From Melampsora larici-populina 98AG31 (Eukaryota > Basidiomycota > Pucciniomycetes > Pucciniales > Melampsoraceae): DNA of 64,000 bases. Positions within the stretch are counted from its first letter, which is position 1; each line of letters begins with the position of its first letter. Position numbers and translations under genes: made by a program. Under the pieces are notes generated by a model. It saw only the letters and a program-made list of their open reading frames with translations, was not told the DNA's origin and searched no databases. The DNA is taken from NCBI RefSeq assembly GCF_000204055.1, contig NW_006768766.1, positions 2,966,524 to 3,030,523 of the forward strand, written 5' to 3'. Below are positions 54,101 to 64,000 of this stretch, piece after piece.

Positions 54101-56691
54101 CCAGGTGCAGCACAAAAAGAAAAGGAACGTGAACGTGAACGCCGCGAGAACGCGTTGGCTTTGGCAAGAGAGCGTGAACGTGAACGACTGAGACTCCTCG
54201 AGGGCGAAGGTGGAGGTGGATTAGAGCGGGTACGATTGATCAGCTTGAAAGGACCTGTGATCGAGAGATGGTGGCAATCGCCGGTATCACAATCTATTGA
54301 CAGCGTGACGGAGACTGAAGCTGAGAATGGTGCGGTAGTACCATTCCCGTGCCAACCTCGTACACCCACAATAGCTTCACCTCTTTCAGGAAGTGCTTTC
54401 AGTCAAAGTTCCATTAGTCTAAGTCGTCGATCTACTCATAGTAACTCAGTGAGGATGATCAGACGATCCAGTAGCACGAACACCAGAGACTCTGAAAACA
54501 CGAAGAAGGAAATACGGAGGAGATCAAGACGGATGCCATCGGGACTTTCGATTCTGAGACATGGATCAAGCTCAACACGGACTCGAAGTTTACTCGCGTA
54601 AGTTGAGCAATTGTGTAAGAAAAAATTGGATAGATCAATAGACTGATCATAATCCTTCTTTCCACAAACAAAATCAAGTGATTTGTGCTTTCTGCTGAGT
54701 CCGCCAGATGAATTCGGCGAAGTGAGCGGAATTTTGAAACGGTATGTTGGAAAGATGTGGGCGATATCCAAAGCGTTCAATGAGTCGATTGGTTATCTGA
54801 AAGGATGTGAGAATCATCTTTTGGCGGTAAGTTTGTAGCAAGACTCATTCCTCATGGCAGCCCAGATGACCAAGAAACTCAATAGCTCATTTTGTTCTTT
54901 CTTGTCACAGCAATTGAAGCAAGATCTCTTTCTACCAGTCTCTCAGGGAATGAAAGATGACCTCAGACAATATGGTAATGAGACCGTGGTCAAGTGGGTC
55001 AATGAGGATTGGGATCGATTTGGAAGTTTGATAGAAAGTCAGTCTGAAGTGACATTATATAGCCGCATTGATTGGACTGATACCCTCCTTTTTCCCTAGA
55101 TGTGTTGATGGCTTTCTTGCACCCAAGTCTATATACAAAAGGCGTCGCAAGTCACTTTGCAGGAGAAGACGATTATCTGGATACAATTTTACACAATTAC
55201 AGGAAACGTGAGATTCCGTTGAGTGAATTTGCTATCGAGGTGCCAATGAGGTTACAAGATGAAAGTATCCTATCAGAGGCGATTGAGAAACTTAATCAAC
55301 TTAGACCATCAGAAGGTGTCACCTCCTCGCCTTCACCACTTTCACCTGAAGTACTTCAACGGCTCTTCGTAGCCATGGACACCTCTGAAGAACAAACTGT
55401 GTTGGGAGTATTGATGGCCAAAACCCCATTGGAATCTATTGGGATCATGAAACAGACGATCGATTGTCTTGTGACGGCTTGGACTGAACATGCTACTAAA
55501 GCTGGTGTTGATGAGGAAGCCCGTCGTTTGACTCCCGACGATCTATTGACGCTTCTGGCGTGTGTGATCGTCCGCTCTGGTGTTGAACAGCAGCATTCAT
55601 TGATCCATTATGCTAAAGTGTTCAGACTTGGTGCTCCACTCACGCCTGAGATTGAGTAAGTCACGATGCTCTAAACGCACGCTTATTCCAACTGATGCTG
55701 ATCCTCATCTTTTCATTTATCTGTTTATAGTTGGGCGTTTGTGAGTTACCAGGCAGCGATCGCTTATCTTCAAAGTGACCCGTTCTCAGCTGTCGATTCG
55801 CGCTCCGTAAATTCACAAGCGGTGAGCGTGAACTCAATGCCGAGTTCACCGTCTCTTGGTCCAGGTTGGACTCGTCGACGACCTGCGTCATTCACTCCAC
55901 GCACACGACCTATTCCCACTCACGGTCATTCGAGTGGCGTTTCTACCACTCTTTCATCTCCATCAGCTTCATCGATCCGGCTATCTTCCTCGATCGACCA
56001 GTCTTCTGTGATCTCTAGCCGCGTCTTGCCGCGTCATCGTTCCCGACCAATGGGTACTTCCGTTGGCACTGTCACTCGGGTATCTGAAGCACCACGGCAT
56101 TTGGCAGGAAAAGTCCCACCGACGCGACCAGCTCTTGCACCCATCAGTACAACTGATCGATGTACTCGACGTTCTCTTGACTTGGGCATGCTATCAGCTC
56201 CAATGGGCAGTGGTGAGAGCCGAGCATGTTCGGTTGGTTGGGAATCATTACGATCGTTGACTTCGATTGGAGAGACTGACCCACCTACAGTTCGAGGTGG
56301 ACCAAGTAGATCATTTCATTTTCCATATTCTGGACCTGATGTTCATCCTTTGAGTCTTGAAAGAAGAAACACGTCAGATTGGAGTGACACAGGAGGAGGA
56401 GCAGGAGCGAACCGAGAAGGATGGTTAGAGTGGGGTAGAAAACGATTGACGAGTGTGACTAGTTTACAAATGATGGGAGCAGGAAATGGAGTGACGAATG
56501 GAAATGGTTTGAATGGAACCAATGGATCATTAACACCTGCAATGGCAGCTTTAACTCGTGCTAAAGCTCAATCTACAAATGAAGAAGAAGAAACACAAGA
56601 AGAAAAAGAAGTGGGTTTAAGAGTTAGACCTAAATCATTGATGAGTCTTAGTAGTCTTTCTACTACTGCTACTGCTACTACTACCAGTTAG
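51132..56691 (+). CDS. VPS9-domain protein (predicted Rab5-type GEF)
   Basis: VPS9 domains catalyse GDP/GTP exchange on Rab5/Vps21-class GTPases in endosomal traffic. The ATG at 51132 (MSLTNFHS) is my preferred start; the frame is open further upstream to 51003. The first 700 or so residues are disordered (Ser/Pro/Gln/His-rich, with two SxTPAQxxAxxxR motifs: MTPAQKIAREVRR and LTPAQAVAHQARL), then an acidic ITEEEEEESEEEED block. Introns fit at about 52555-52627, 52701-52831, 54600-54679, 54829-54910, 55041-55099 and 55657-55730. The helical part starts at SPPDEFGEVSGILKRYVGKMWAISKAF and continues through HPSLYTKGVASHF. The VPS9 core is recognisable in LTPDDLLTLLACVIVRSGVEQQHSLIHYAKVF and, across an intron, WAFVSYQAAIAYL. 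A Ser/Thr-rich tail of 300 residues ends at TAG 56689-56691. The layout recalls fungal Muk1-type rather than Vps9-type proteins. Confidence 0.82.
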
Positions 56692-56866
56692 CTAGAGTGA
56701 AAGTGTCTTTTTTTGTTTTGATCTCTTCAAACAGTCTTTTCTTTTGTGATTCCTTTTTTCTCATCAGTCATACCTGTTTATTTTTCTGTTTTTATTTTTC
56801 TATTAAATCTTTTTTTTTACAAAAACTTCTTTCTCTAAGGTGTGATGAATTGCTTGTGATTTGATA

Positions 56867-57012
56867 TCGTCTCTCTCTCTTTCCCTCTCTCTCTCTTTCT
56901 CTCTCTCTTTCTCTTATTCTCCTCTCATTGGTTCAATTTTTTTCTTTAGTTCTTCAAAAATTTTATATTGCATTTCAGTCATTTGTAGTTTTCTTTATAT
57001 ATATATATATAT
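56867..57012. repeat. (TC)n and (AT)n simple repeats
   Basis: A CT/TC microsatellite at about 56867-56920 and an (AT)n run at about 56996-57010 lie in the 3' flank of the VPS9 gene. Confidence 0.85.
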
Positions 57013-57149
57013 TTTCTTGGATGTTTTTGTTTTAGACTTGTTGAATTGTAGGTATGGGATGAATTTTAAAATTGGTTTCAAAAATAAAAAAAATGGTGTT
57101 TATGGAGAGGATCAAAAAAATCAAAGATTGGGATTTATAACCTATGCAT

Positions 57150-59090
57150 AAGTTTCTTGGATACTTTGTTGCTGATGTGAAGCTAGCATGTTGTACGGTG
57201 TAAGGATTGTGCTATGGGCCCTGCACCCTGAGGGTGATGGAATTGGTATGCACTTTGAGGCTCAATTTTTGGGTGCGGCTGCTCTGGTTAGCTTCAGATT
57301 CATTGCCAGGTAAACTCTGGTGAAGATTTCAACTTTGGCATTCAGGACATATGACAACTGGGTCTGAATATTTATCAGCAAATGTGCTCTTCTGTTCTGG
57401 TCAATCTAAAGAATCCCATTGCAGCTGTGCAGTTGATTATGAAAAGCTACCACATTTCAACTGATTTGGCAATGAGATTTCTAACCTCAAAGTCTTTAAC
57501 AGAGAATTCAAAGAGCTTGATCAAGTTGAAGAGTGCAAAGACAAAGTTCAGACAAGCATGAAGATTGTACATATTTGAGTCTGAGATTGGTTATCTTGAA
57601 ACATGTTCTTTGATGTTGAATTATTCAATTTATGTGTTGAAGTAGCAGGCTTATCATTTTAGATAGTAGAATTAGATGTTAATTAGAATTAGAATCAGGT
57701 GGAACTTTTTAAGGGCTCGTCTTGTCATTGATTTCTATTGATGTAAAATCAATTGCTATAACTTAGTGCAGCATAGTAAGATACAATAAAACTAGTCATA
57801 GTGATCTTTTTGATGTTTTTCCACCTTTATCAGTTTTTCATGTTTATCAACTTGTAAGCCATGCCTTAACTACTCTCACTGAAGCTTGTCTACTTTTATG
57901 CTCTGTAATTGGATTGAAAATTTGGGATTTTCCATCTTGGCTTCCTTGTGGAGTTGTGGGAAGGCAGCTAACTTTTTCTGCTGCCCAGCAAGAATATTCA
58001 CCTGAAAAATATTTGGGGATTTGTAACCATTTTTGCATTCAGCATAAATGTTAAGCCCTATCACAAAACGGACCTTGTGTGTTTTGATATGAACATTGAT
58101 ACCTCACAGCCACTCAGTCTTGCACATTTTTAGGTTATTTCACTGGAGGAATCTGAAGAAATCCTAGTTTAGATTTTATGCAACATCCATGAGCTTGCTT
58201 GGACCCCCTGAAGCCAACTATGGAATCCTGCTCCCAATATTGGTAAGAGCAGATGTCCTTCAATAAAAAGGGTAACATCATGGGCACAGATCCTAGCATT
58301 CAGCTATATTGACATGCCTTCTCTGGGGATGAGAGAGCTCAAAGACATATGTGGGAGACCCTGGAAATTGAATGCACCATTCAATGTGGGTGACAAAGAA
58401 AATCTGCTTTGTCTTGTCAGATTTTGAAAAAATCTTGGAAAATCCCCTTTTTGGTACCCGCATTGGAAAACAAAAGCAAAGAAAGAGTTGTTGAAGAACA
58501 CATGGGTTCCACATATGCATTGCAGCATTGTATTCCAGTATGTCAGGCCTGGATCTTTAGATATGATTGATTTGTAGTCACAGCCCCCAGCTACTAGTCA
58601 CCTGCAGTTCCAAGACTCCCACAACTTCAGGATGTTCTCAAAGAAATTCAGGTAGAAACCAGATTAACTTCCATCTTTAGCCTGTAGCCCAATGTGGAAA
58701 GGTGTGAAGAAATGACCATATCATATCTATTGACCAAATGATAACTCAAAACCAATGAACTTCAAGCCACTGATTACTGAGCTCTATGGTCTGCCATAAT
58801 CAGCCTTGCCTTTTTGACTCACCTGTCCAGAGCTTATTGCCAAGCTAAGACAATTCCAAATTCCCTTAAGATGACTTTCATGCCAAGGATGGAAGTTTGA
58901 AAAATCTTCCAACCAACCTAACAATTGCTACCATCTTTACAAAGTCTGTTGTGAACCTTGTTTATCCCCGCAATTTTTGTAATTCTACGTTTCTTTGTAA
59001 AACTTTGATTTTTGGAATCTTGATTGAATGTTATAATTTTTACTACCTTCACAAAGCCTCTGTATGAACCTTTTCTATTGTGATAGACAG
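57150..59090. other. Gene-poor stretch
   Basis: No supported coding sequence; short frames are scattered on both strands without motifs or splice consistency. The base composition is milder than that of the neighbouring intergenic DNA, so it may be a decayed transposable element. Confidence 0.4.
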
Positions 59091-60190
59091 ATGAAAAATG
59101 TCTGCTAAATGCTATCTTTCCAAACCTGCTGTAAGTTGACTTTATCCCTGTAGACAGATGCAAAATTTGTGGAAGATCTTAATGGTAAATAATACCTACA
59201 CCCTGTGTGGAGTTGTAGTGTTCATATAATACAATTCCAAATTTCTTTGAAAAAAAGCTTGATTTCTGGAATAATAGTTCAAACAAACTTCAAAACCCTT
59301 GCAAGCTGGAGTATGCACACAATTTTTTTCCATAAACCTTGTTTATCTGCATAGACAAATTTCAAAAGTCTGGCAGATCCTCATGGTACCACTTACACCC
59401 CTGTATGGAGCGGTAGTGCAAGGATATTATAACTATAGATTTCTCCAAACAATACTTTTATCATTAAAATAATGGTTCAAAAGAGTCTCCAAAATAATCT
59501 TACCATCTTGAGCATATATAACAATTTCCCCTGTAAACCCTGTTCATCACCACAGATGGATGTAGGGAGTCTGGCAGATCCCACCCACAGAGTGTTCTTT
59601 GCTGTAATATCAAGGAGCCACAAGGCATGTGCCCAAGCCCCATGCAGGTAGGGCTGGCTGCAAGGGCTTGTGGCCGCTTGATGGCCAGCCAAAACTTGTG
59701 TTCAAGCCCTGGAGAGTCAGGGTATACAGTCATGGCTCATGGCCCCCAAGCCTTGATGGCTACCCAGGAGCCTCTAGCATTCTGTGGACCTCACTACTGC
59801 TCCATACAGGGATGTACCATGTACCATTATGATCTGCCATGTGTGATTGAAGTTTGCAGGAACCATTGATAAGGATATTCATTTTGGTCATATTGTTTTA
59901 GGGATCTTTTGAGCAATGATTCTGAAGATCAAAGTGTTTTTCAAAGAAATTTGAAATTGCAATATCCTTGAACTACAGTTTGGTGCAGGGGTGTGAGTGA
60001 TACCATTAGGATTCTCCAAAGTTTCAAACTCTATCTACTGCAATAAACAAGTTTTATGGCAGGAAATTTGTGAGCATACCCAAAATTTTGAGATTTCTCT
60101 GGAGATTATCTCAGAATTGGATTCTACAGATTGAACTTTTTTCAAAGAAATTTGGAAATGCAATATATTAGTCCTCCAACTCTGGACAAG
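59090..60190. repeat. Diverged foldback repeat cluster
   Basis: A unit with GGCAGATCCTCATGGTACCA, CACCCCTGTATGGAGCGGTAGTG and TTCCAAATTTCTTTGAAA blocks occurs directly at about 59165-59255 and 59368-59450, and in inverted form at about 59775-59850, 59935-60030 and 60135-60180. The result is a large imperfect palindrome around a GC-richer centre (59600-59760) that holds further short inverted repeats (AGCCCCATGC, GGGCTTG, GGCCAGCC). It has no ORF. It resembles the foldback elements at 7-12 kb in design but not in sequence. Confidence 0.55.
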
Positions 60191-61510
60191 GGTAAAAGTG
60201 GTTTGAAGATACTAAAAAACCTGGTTGAAAATATTTTGAAAATTGTTTGAATTTATTCTGAATCCCATTTGAAATTCTCTTGAAGTCTGTGGCAGTCTCT
60301 GGCCTGCCTATAAACCCCGGCACAATTGGTACTTGATCAAGTTTGAGTAGCTGGGGGCTGCAAGTAGTAATTACAACTCCTTGGAGCACAAAGACATGTA
60401 TGTAATAATTCATTCAGAAACCTTTCTATTGCTGGGCCGGGATTTCAGCTTGGCAAATTCATCATAGTATTGGTCAATCTACCATTTATAATGAACAGAG
60501 CCAAGCATGTTGTACATGACTATTGGAATAACTCCTTTGTTGTTGTTGGCAAGTAGAGCATTGGAGAAACAGATGAAGATTAAATCTTCACAATTTCTTT
60601 ATTGAAGACCAGGGTAGTGTTTGCACAGGTCTAGAATCTTTTGCAGAGTTTGATCAAATGATAACATGTTTCGTTTGTATTTATAGTAAGTGTATGTCTA
60701 TATGTGGGGTGGAGGTGTTCACAGATGTGTGATGGAATCAGAAGGTCAGAGGAGTTTGGATTGCTGGGATTTCAAAATTTGGTGGATCCTTGCAGATCTG
60801 AGCATGTGGAGAGGGAGAAACCTGGGCAAACGTAACCCTATAAAATCCCCTTCCAATTCACCCAGATCACATCCTTGTACCTCAAAACTCCCCTTTCACA
60901 ACACCCACATTTTGGAGAAATTTGGCCAAAAATCCCTTTTTTGGTCACCTACATATGACAAAAAGTCCCTCAAAACCCCACTTTTTTTGTTATCCAGATC
61001 TTCAGGTGCATTCCAGGGTCCTTATTCAGCCTGAGCCCCGACCCGAAAAACGCTTACTTTTGCACAAGAGCTCTTGTAAAACATGATGCCTGACCTTGTG
61101 TGCAACCCTGATTTTGTTGACTGTTACCTTAATCCAAAAATCTCTTTTCACTCCCCTTTTGGGAGGGGTCTTCCCATTGGGATCCTCCACAATTTTGGGG
61201 GAAAGTCAAGGGCCTACTCAAACAGTCTCCCTTTGTGGATGTCTCAGCCTCAATCACCCACACCTGCTATTTTCCTGTGGAATTCCATTGTGGCCTTAGG
61301 CTCATTGTTGGCCTTTGATTGCTTCTTCAACCAGAAACACTCAATTGTCAGATTGATGAATCTTCCCCTGGAGTGTATGGTTTGAAGTTTTTTTACAAAT
61401 ACAGGTTTCACACACAGCTTTGATTGTTCTTGTGCCCATGCAGAGCTGCATGGGCAATCAAACAATCACGTGGAGAAATGGCCAAAGACAAGAAAAACCA
61501 TCATTGGAGA
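60191..61510. other. Gene-poor stretch downstream of the BCP1-like gene
   Basis: No supported gene. Short frames exist at 60690-61034 and 61083-61385 without recognisable motifs. A small palindrome TGCCCATGCAGAGCTGCATGGGCA lies near 61432. Confidence 0.4.
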
Positions 61511-61516
61511 TATCAA

Positions 61517-62819
61517 TTAAGCTTGAACACCAATGTATGTCATCAGACTGAGGATCATTTGATCCCATTTAGATAAGTCTATCAGCATCAGCCTGCCTTC
61601 CTGTTTGACACCAAAATCTGGTGCATCAGAATTCTTGGTTTGAGTCTTGCCTTCATCCGTAGGCAAGGTGAAGTGGACTGTATGGGAGGCAAACTGATTG
61701 AAAGAGAACAGAAAGCATCAGAATAGTATAAGAAATACTAGAATTGGAGTTTGACTGAACCTGTGATATGATGTGGTCCTCGGGATGGTAAAGACAGCGT
61801 TCATTCTCGTCCTCCTCTACCATCTTATCCATTTTCTTCTTCTTTGGCTTGTTCTGCTTAGAATCCGAGGTTTCAACTCGTTCGAAGGTGGCATTGGCTT
61901 GCTCTGCATCCTGGCTTTCCTGAGGTGGGAAGAAAACTCGAGAGGGAACCAAAAGCTGACTATAATTGAAACCGGGGGCGTTCTATGGAAAGACATAGAT
62001 GAATTTAGGACTGGTGCGCTTTGTTACAGGGTAAGAAACAAACTTACTTTTGATTGAGCATGTTTGATCTCGTTTCCTATCTGTGCAAGAAGTTGAGGCA
62101 TGACTTGCACAGGCATATTGATCAAACGTTCAGACAGCAAAAGCCCGACACCTTTCCCCTCTGGCTTTAAATCCTTTTCGATTGTTTTCATTAGGTCTTG
62201 TGACACGGCACATGATTTATTTGAGGCTATAGATGACATCAAGTAGGACGTTAGTGCAGATACTGATGATTTGGACTGGACGACCGCATGAATAGAAAAA
62301 AGGTCAGTTGGAATTTATCCAGGTTGATGAATTTGTCCTGGTCGAGAGTTCACGGACCTGGTGAGCCCGAAGATCCAAGACACTTGCAAATGAGTAAGGA
62401 TCACTACTTTCATCGTCACATTTTACTGTTCCGCCGACCCATTCTTTTTGATCACCCAGCAGGATATCCGTCAATTCCCCAATATCGATATCTTTTGGAA
62501 CTGGTTTCAATTGAGCTTTCGATGGTAAGATTGGAGTAGTTTGTTCGGCTTCAGAAGATATAGATGAATTTATACAAAATAGTTGAGATATAAGATGTTT
62601 GAGGGCATGGTAGTCGATTGGATTCAGATCACAAAATTCGAATGTAACATCGATAGTCTGATATTTTGGTCAACAGAGACGATCAAAATTGTGTTAGTTT
62701 TGCAAGCGTAAGACAAATATATGCGGCGTTTAGGTCATGCTCACCTCGTCCACCATTTCCGTATCTGAATCTTCATCCCTCTTTCCATCATTTTTTCGCT
62801 TATTATCGGATCGAGCCAT
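61517..62819 (-). CDS. BCP1: BCP1/BCCIP-family protein
   Basis: In yeast Bcp1 is an essential nuclear protein that chaperones ribosomal protein Rpl23 and supports Mss4 export; the animal homologue is BCCIP. The minus-strand start at 62819 gives a basic/acidic leader (MARSDNKRKNDGKRDEDSDTE). GT-AG introns at about 62744-62662, 62359-62278, 62045-61982 and 61760-61691 join segments that follow the family order: TIDVTFEFCDLNPIDYHALKHLISQLF, IDIGELTDILLGDQ, GGTVKCDDESSDPYSFASVLDL, KGVGLLLSERLINMPVQVMPQLL, GFNYSQLLVPSRVFFP, a Lys-rich KPKKKK patch, CLYHPEDHIISQ, and the C-terminal FGVKQEGRLMLIDLSKW. It ends at a TAA read from 61519-61517. The length (about 310 residues) is normal and no defects are seen. 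Confidence 0.88.
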
Positions 62820-63357
62820 GACTGGTCAAAGATTATAAGAAAAGGTCGATTAGGCAAGGTTTATGAGTATCTCGAATGTTTCACCAAAGAGAAAAAAAAT
62901 GTGCACAATTTTATCGCTACAGTCAGCACGCGCTATAAGCACATACATATACAGCTTACTAGCATACGTGGGGTGTTGCTGTGGTAGATCCGGCCCGGAG
63001 TCCGAGGGTCCGGATCACTTGTGATCAACAGGTTCCTTGGAAGCAACATTATGACTCGGGACTCATACAAAATTAAATGGCTTCAGAGGCTATCCATGCA
63101 TCTGCTTCAGATGTTAGCTTTAGATCAGGAAGTAGTCACGAGTCCCCGAACTTAGATCAACTGATAGCTGACTTGAAAATTTCTAGGCTAGCTCAGCATC
63201 TGCTGACCTGGTGATATAGTTGGCATATGGGTGGTTGCTTGCATCGCATTGCCGCGCATCTTTCTACGCCTGTGTCATTCTAGGACCAAACAAGCGGGTT
63301 CATCATTTCTCTCATGATCTGCTGTTACTTTTTCTTCCAAAGCTCGTACCCTCAGAC

Positions 63358-63758
63358 TTAAATCTCAGCCACACCTTTCAGATGTTGCATTGCAAGGTTG
63401 AAGATTGATTGCTGGCGAGGAGGGTTGATCTTATATCCGCACAGGTGACTTCTCCAATCAAGAGGATATATGCATTTGTGATGATCTCCTACATTGAATG
63501 GATGTTGAACACATATTTCAATTCCTTCTCTACCTGAACTGGATAATCCCATAGATCTTTCATACCCTTGATTGAAATGGTTTTTCTGGGCCGGTGGTGG
63601 TTAAAGTATGTGATGTTTGAATTTAACAATGTGAATAAATTGCTTTCTGCTTCCGTTAAAAAGATGCAGTGAGTAATATCCGAGTTGCAAACTTCAGATG
63701 TTCTTCTTGGCCACAGGCATAGCTCACCAATGACGGAATGATGAGCTCCCGCAAGCAA
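63358..63758 (-). pseudogene. Decayed transposase-like fragment (PIF/Harbinger type?)
   Basis: Minus-strand fragments read VQVEKELKYVFNIHSM, then in another frame VGDHHKCIYPLDW...CGYKINPPRQQSIFNLAMQHLKGVAE. The pattern of a G-D-x-x-Y-P-L motif followed by a loop, R-Q-x-x-F-N and a V-A-E recalls the C-terminal half of DDE_4 transposases, but frameshifts and stops break it. Assignment is tentative. Confidence 0.4.
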
Positions 63759-64000
63759 GCTGGAAGATTTATGAGGAACTCTTAGTATTCACTCCGTCAA
63801 CTGACACTGGAAGAATCTGCGAGTCATTGTAAAAATGTACATCTATCGATTCATATTTTTCTGACGTCCATATATACAGCGCGGAATGGAAAATACGTGG
63901 CATGATTACAAACCTCATACTATATGCTGACCAGAAAACAGCTATGATGAGAACTTTGATATAAGGGAAAATCTCATAGACCTAAGTGAAAGAACTAAAG

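Noticed and set aside
56867..56920. (TC)n run as an insulator or promoter
   Set aside because: An ordinary microsatellite 3' of a gene; no further evidence.
59477..59869. Overlapping ORFs on both strands at the centre of the foldback cluster
   Set aside because: They overlap in opposite directions within a palindromic GC-richer patch and carry no motif.
1..64000. CRISPR arrays, bacterial operons, riboswitches, tRNA or rRNA genes
   Set aside because: The genes are spliced and eukaryotic; no spaced identical repeats or cloverleaf or rRNA-like sequence were recognised by eye.

Overview
The window looks like a stretch of a TE-rich, fairly AT-rich basidiomycete genome, most plausibly a rust fungus (Pucciniales, Melampsora-like). 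This is inference: host genes carry many short GT-AG introns (about 40-100 nt), the conserved proteins are of fungal type, intergenic DNA is long, and LTR, Tc1/mariner, hAT, CACTA and PIF/Harbinger-type elements are layered on each other. Two runs of N (100 and 407 bases) are assembly gaps.

Layout. 1-2.1 kb: a 34-35 bp tandem repeat, then an unrecognised multi-exon gene. 2.1-20.1 kb: mostly mobile-element debris: LTR-like repeats, a 160-bp TA-flanked MITE, a decayed Tc1/mariner transposase, foldback elements starting CACTA, a GC-rich hAT-type MITE, and a complete gag-only copia element with seemingly identical LTRs that sits inside an antisense reading frame. 20.1-41.2 kb: one Russian-doll structure. 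A long-terminal-repeat retrotransposon of about 20.6 kb (5' LTR 20545-22254, 3' LTR 36426-41183, 4-bp target duplication CCGG) is inserted in the arm of a long-TIR MITE. It carries gag and an aspartic protease but no reverse transcriptase, RNase H or integrase. On the opposite strand near its 3' LTR it carries a spliced gene whose first exon has a Zn2Cys6-like cysteine pattern. Its gag-pro frame is interrupted by two solo LTRs of a sister family and by a 2.6-kb CACTA-like element. One solo LTR holds a further 1.2-kb TIR element, and the 3' LTR holds a complete PIF/Harbinger element (transposase plus MYB/SANT-like partner). The intact sister LTR at 21.7 kb preserves the Harbinger empty site.

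41.9-56.7 kb is the host gene island, all on the plus strand: a CLC-type chloride channel/antiporter, a Cps1-like family-2 glycosyltransferase with a short tandem-repeat tail, and a long VPS9-domain protein (predicted Rab5-class exchange factor). 56.7-61.5 kb is gene-poor and contains a diverged foldback repeat cluster. 61.5-62.8 kb holds a minus-strand BCP1/BCCIP-family gene, followed by a decayed transposase-like remnant.

The host genes fit ordinary housekeeping in endomembrane ion balance, surface polysaccharide synthesis, endosomal Rab signalling and ribosomal-protein chaperoning; nothing shows that they act as one pathway. The most unusual content is the pol-less LTR element with its antisense gene, and the young gag-only copia element. 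Both would have to be mobilised in trans.
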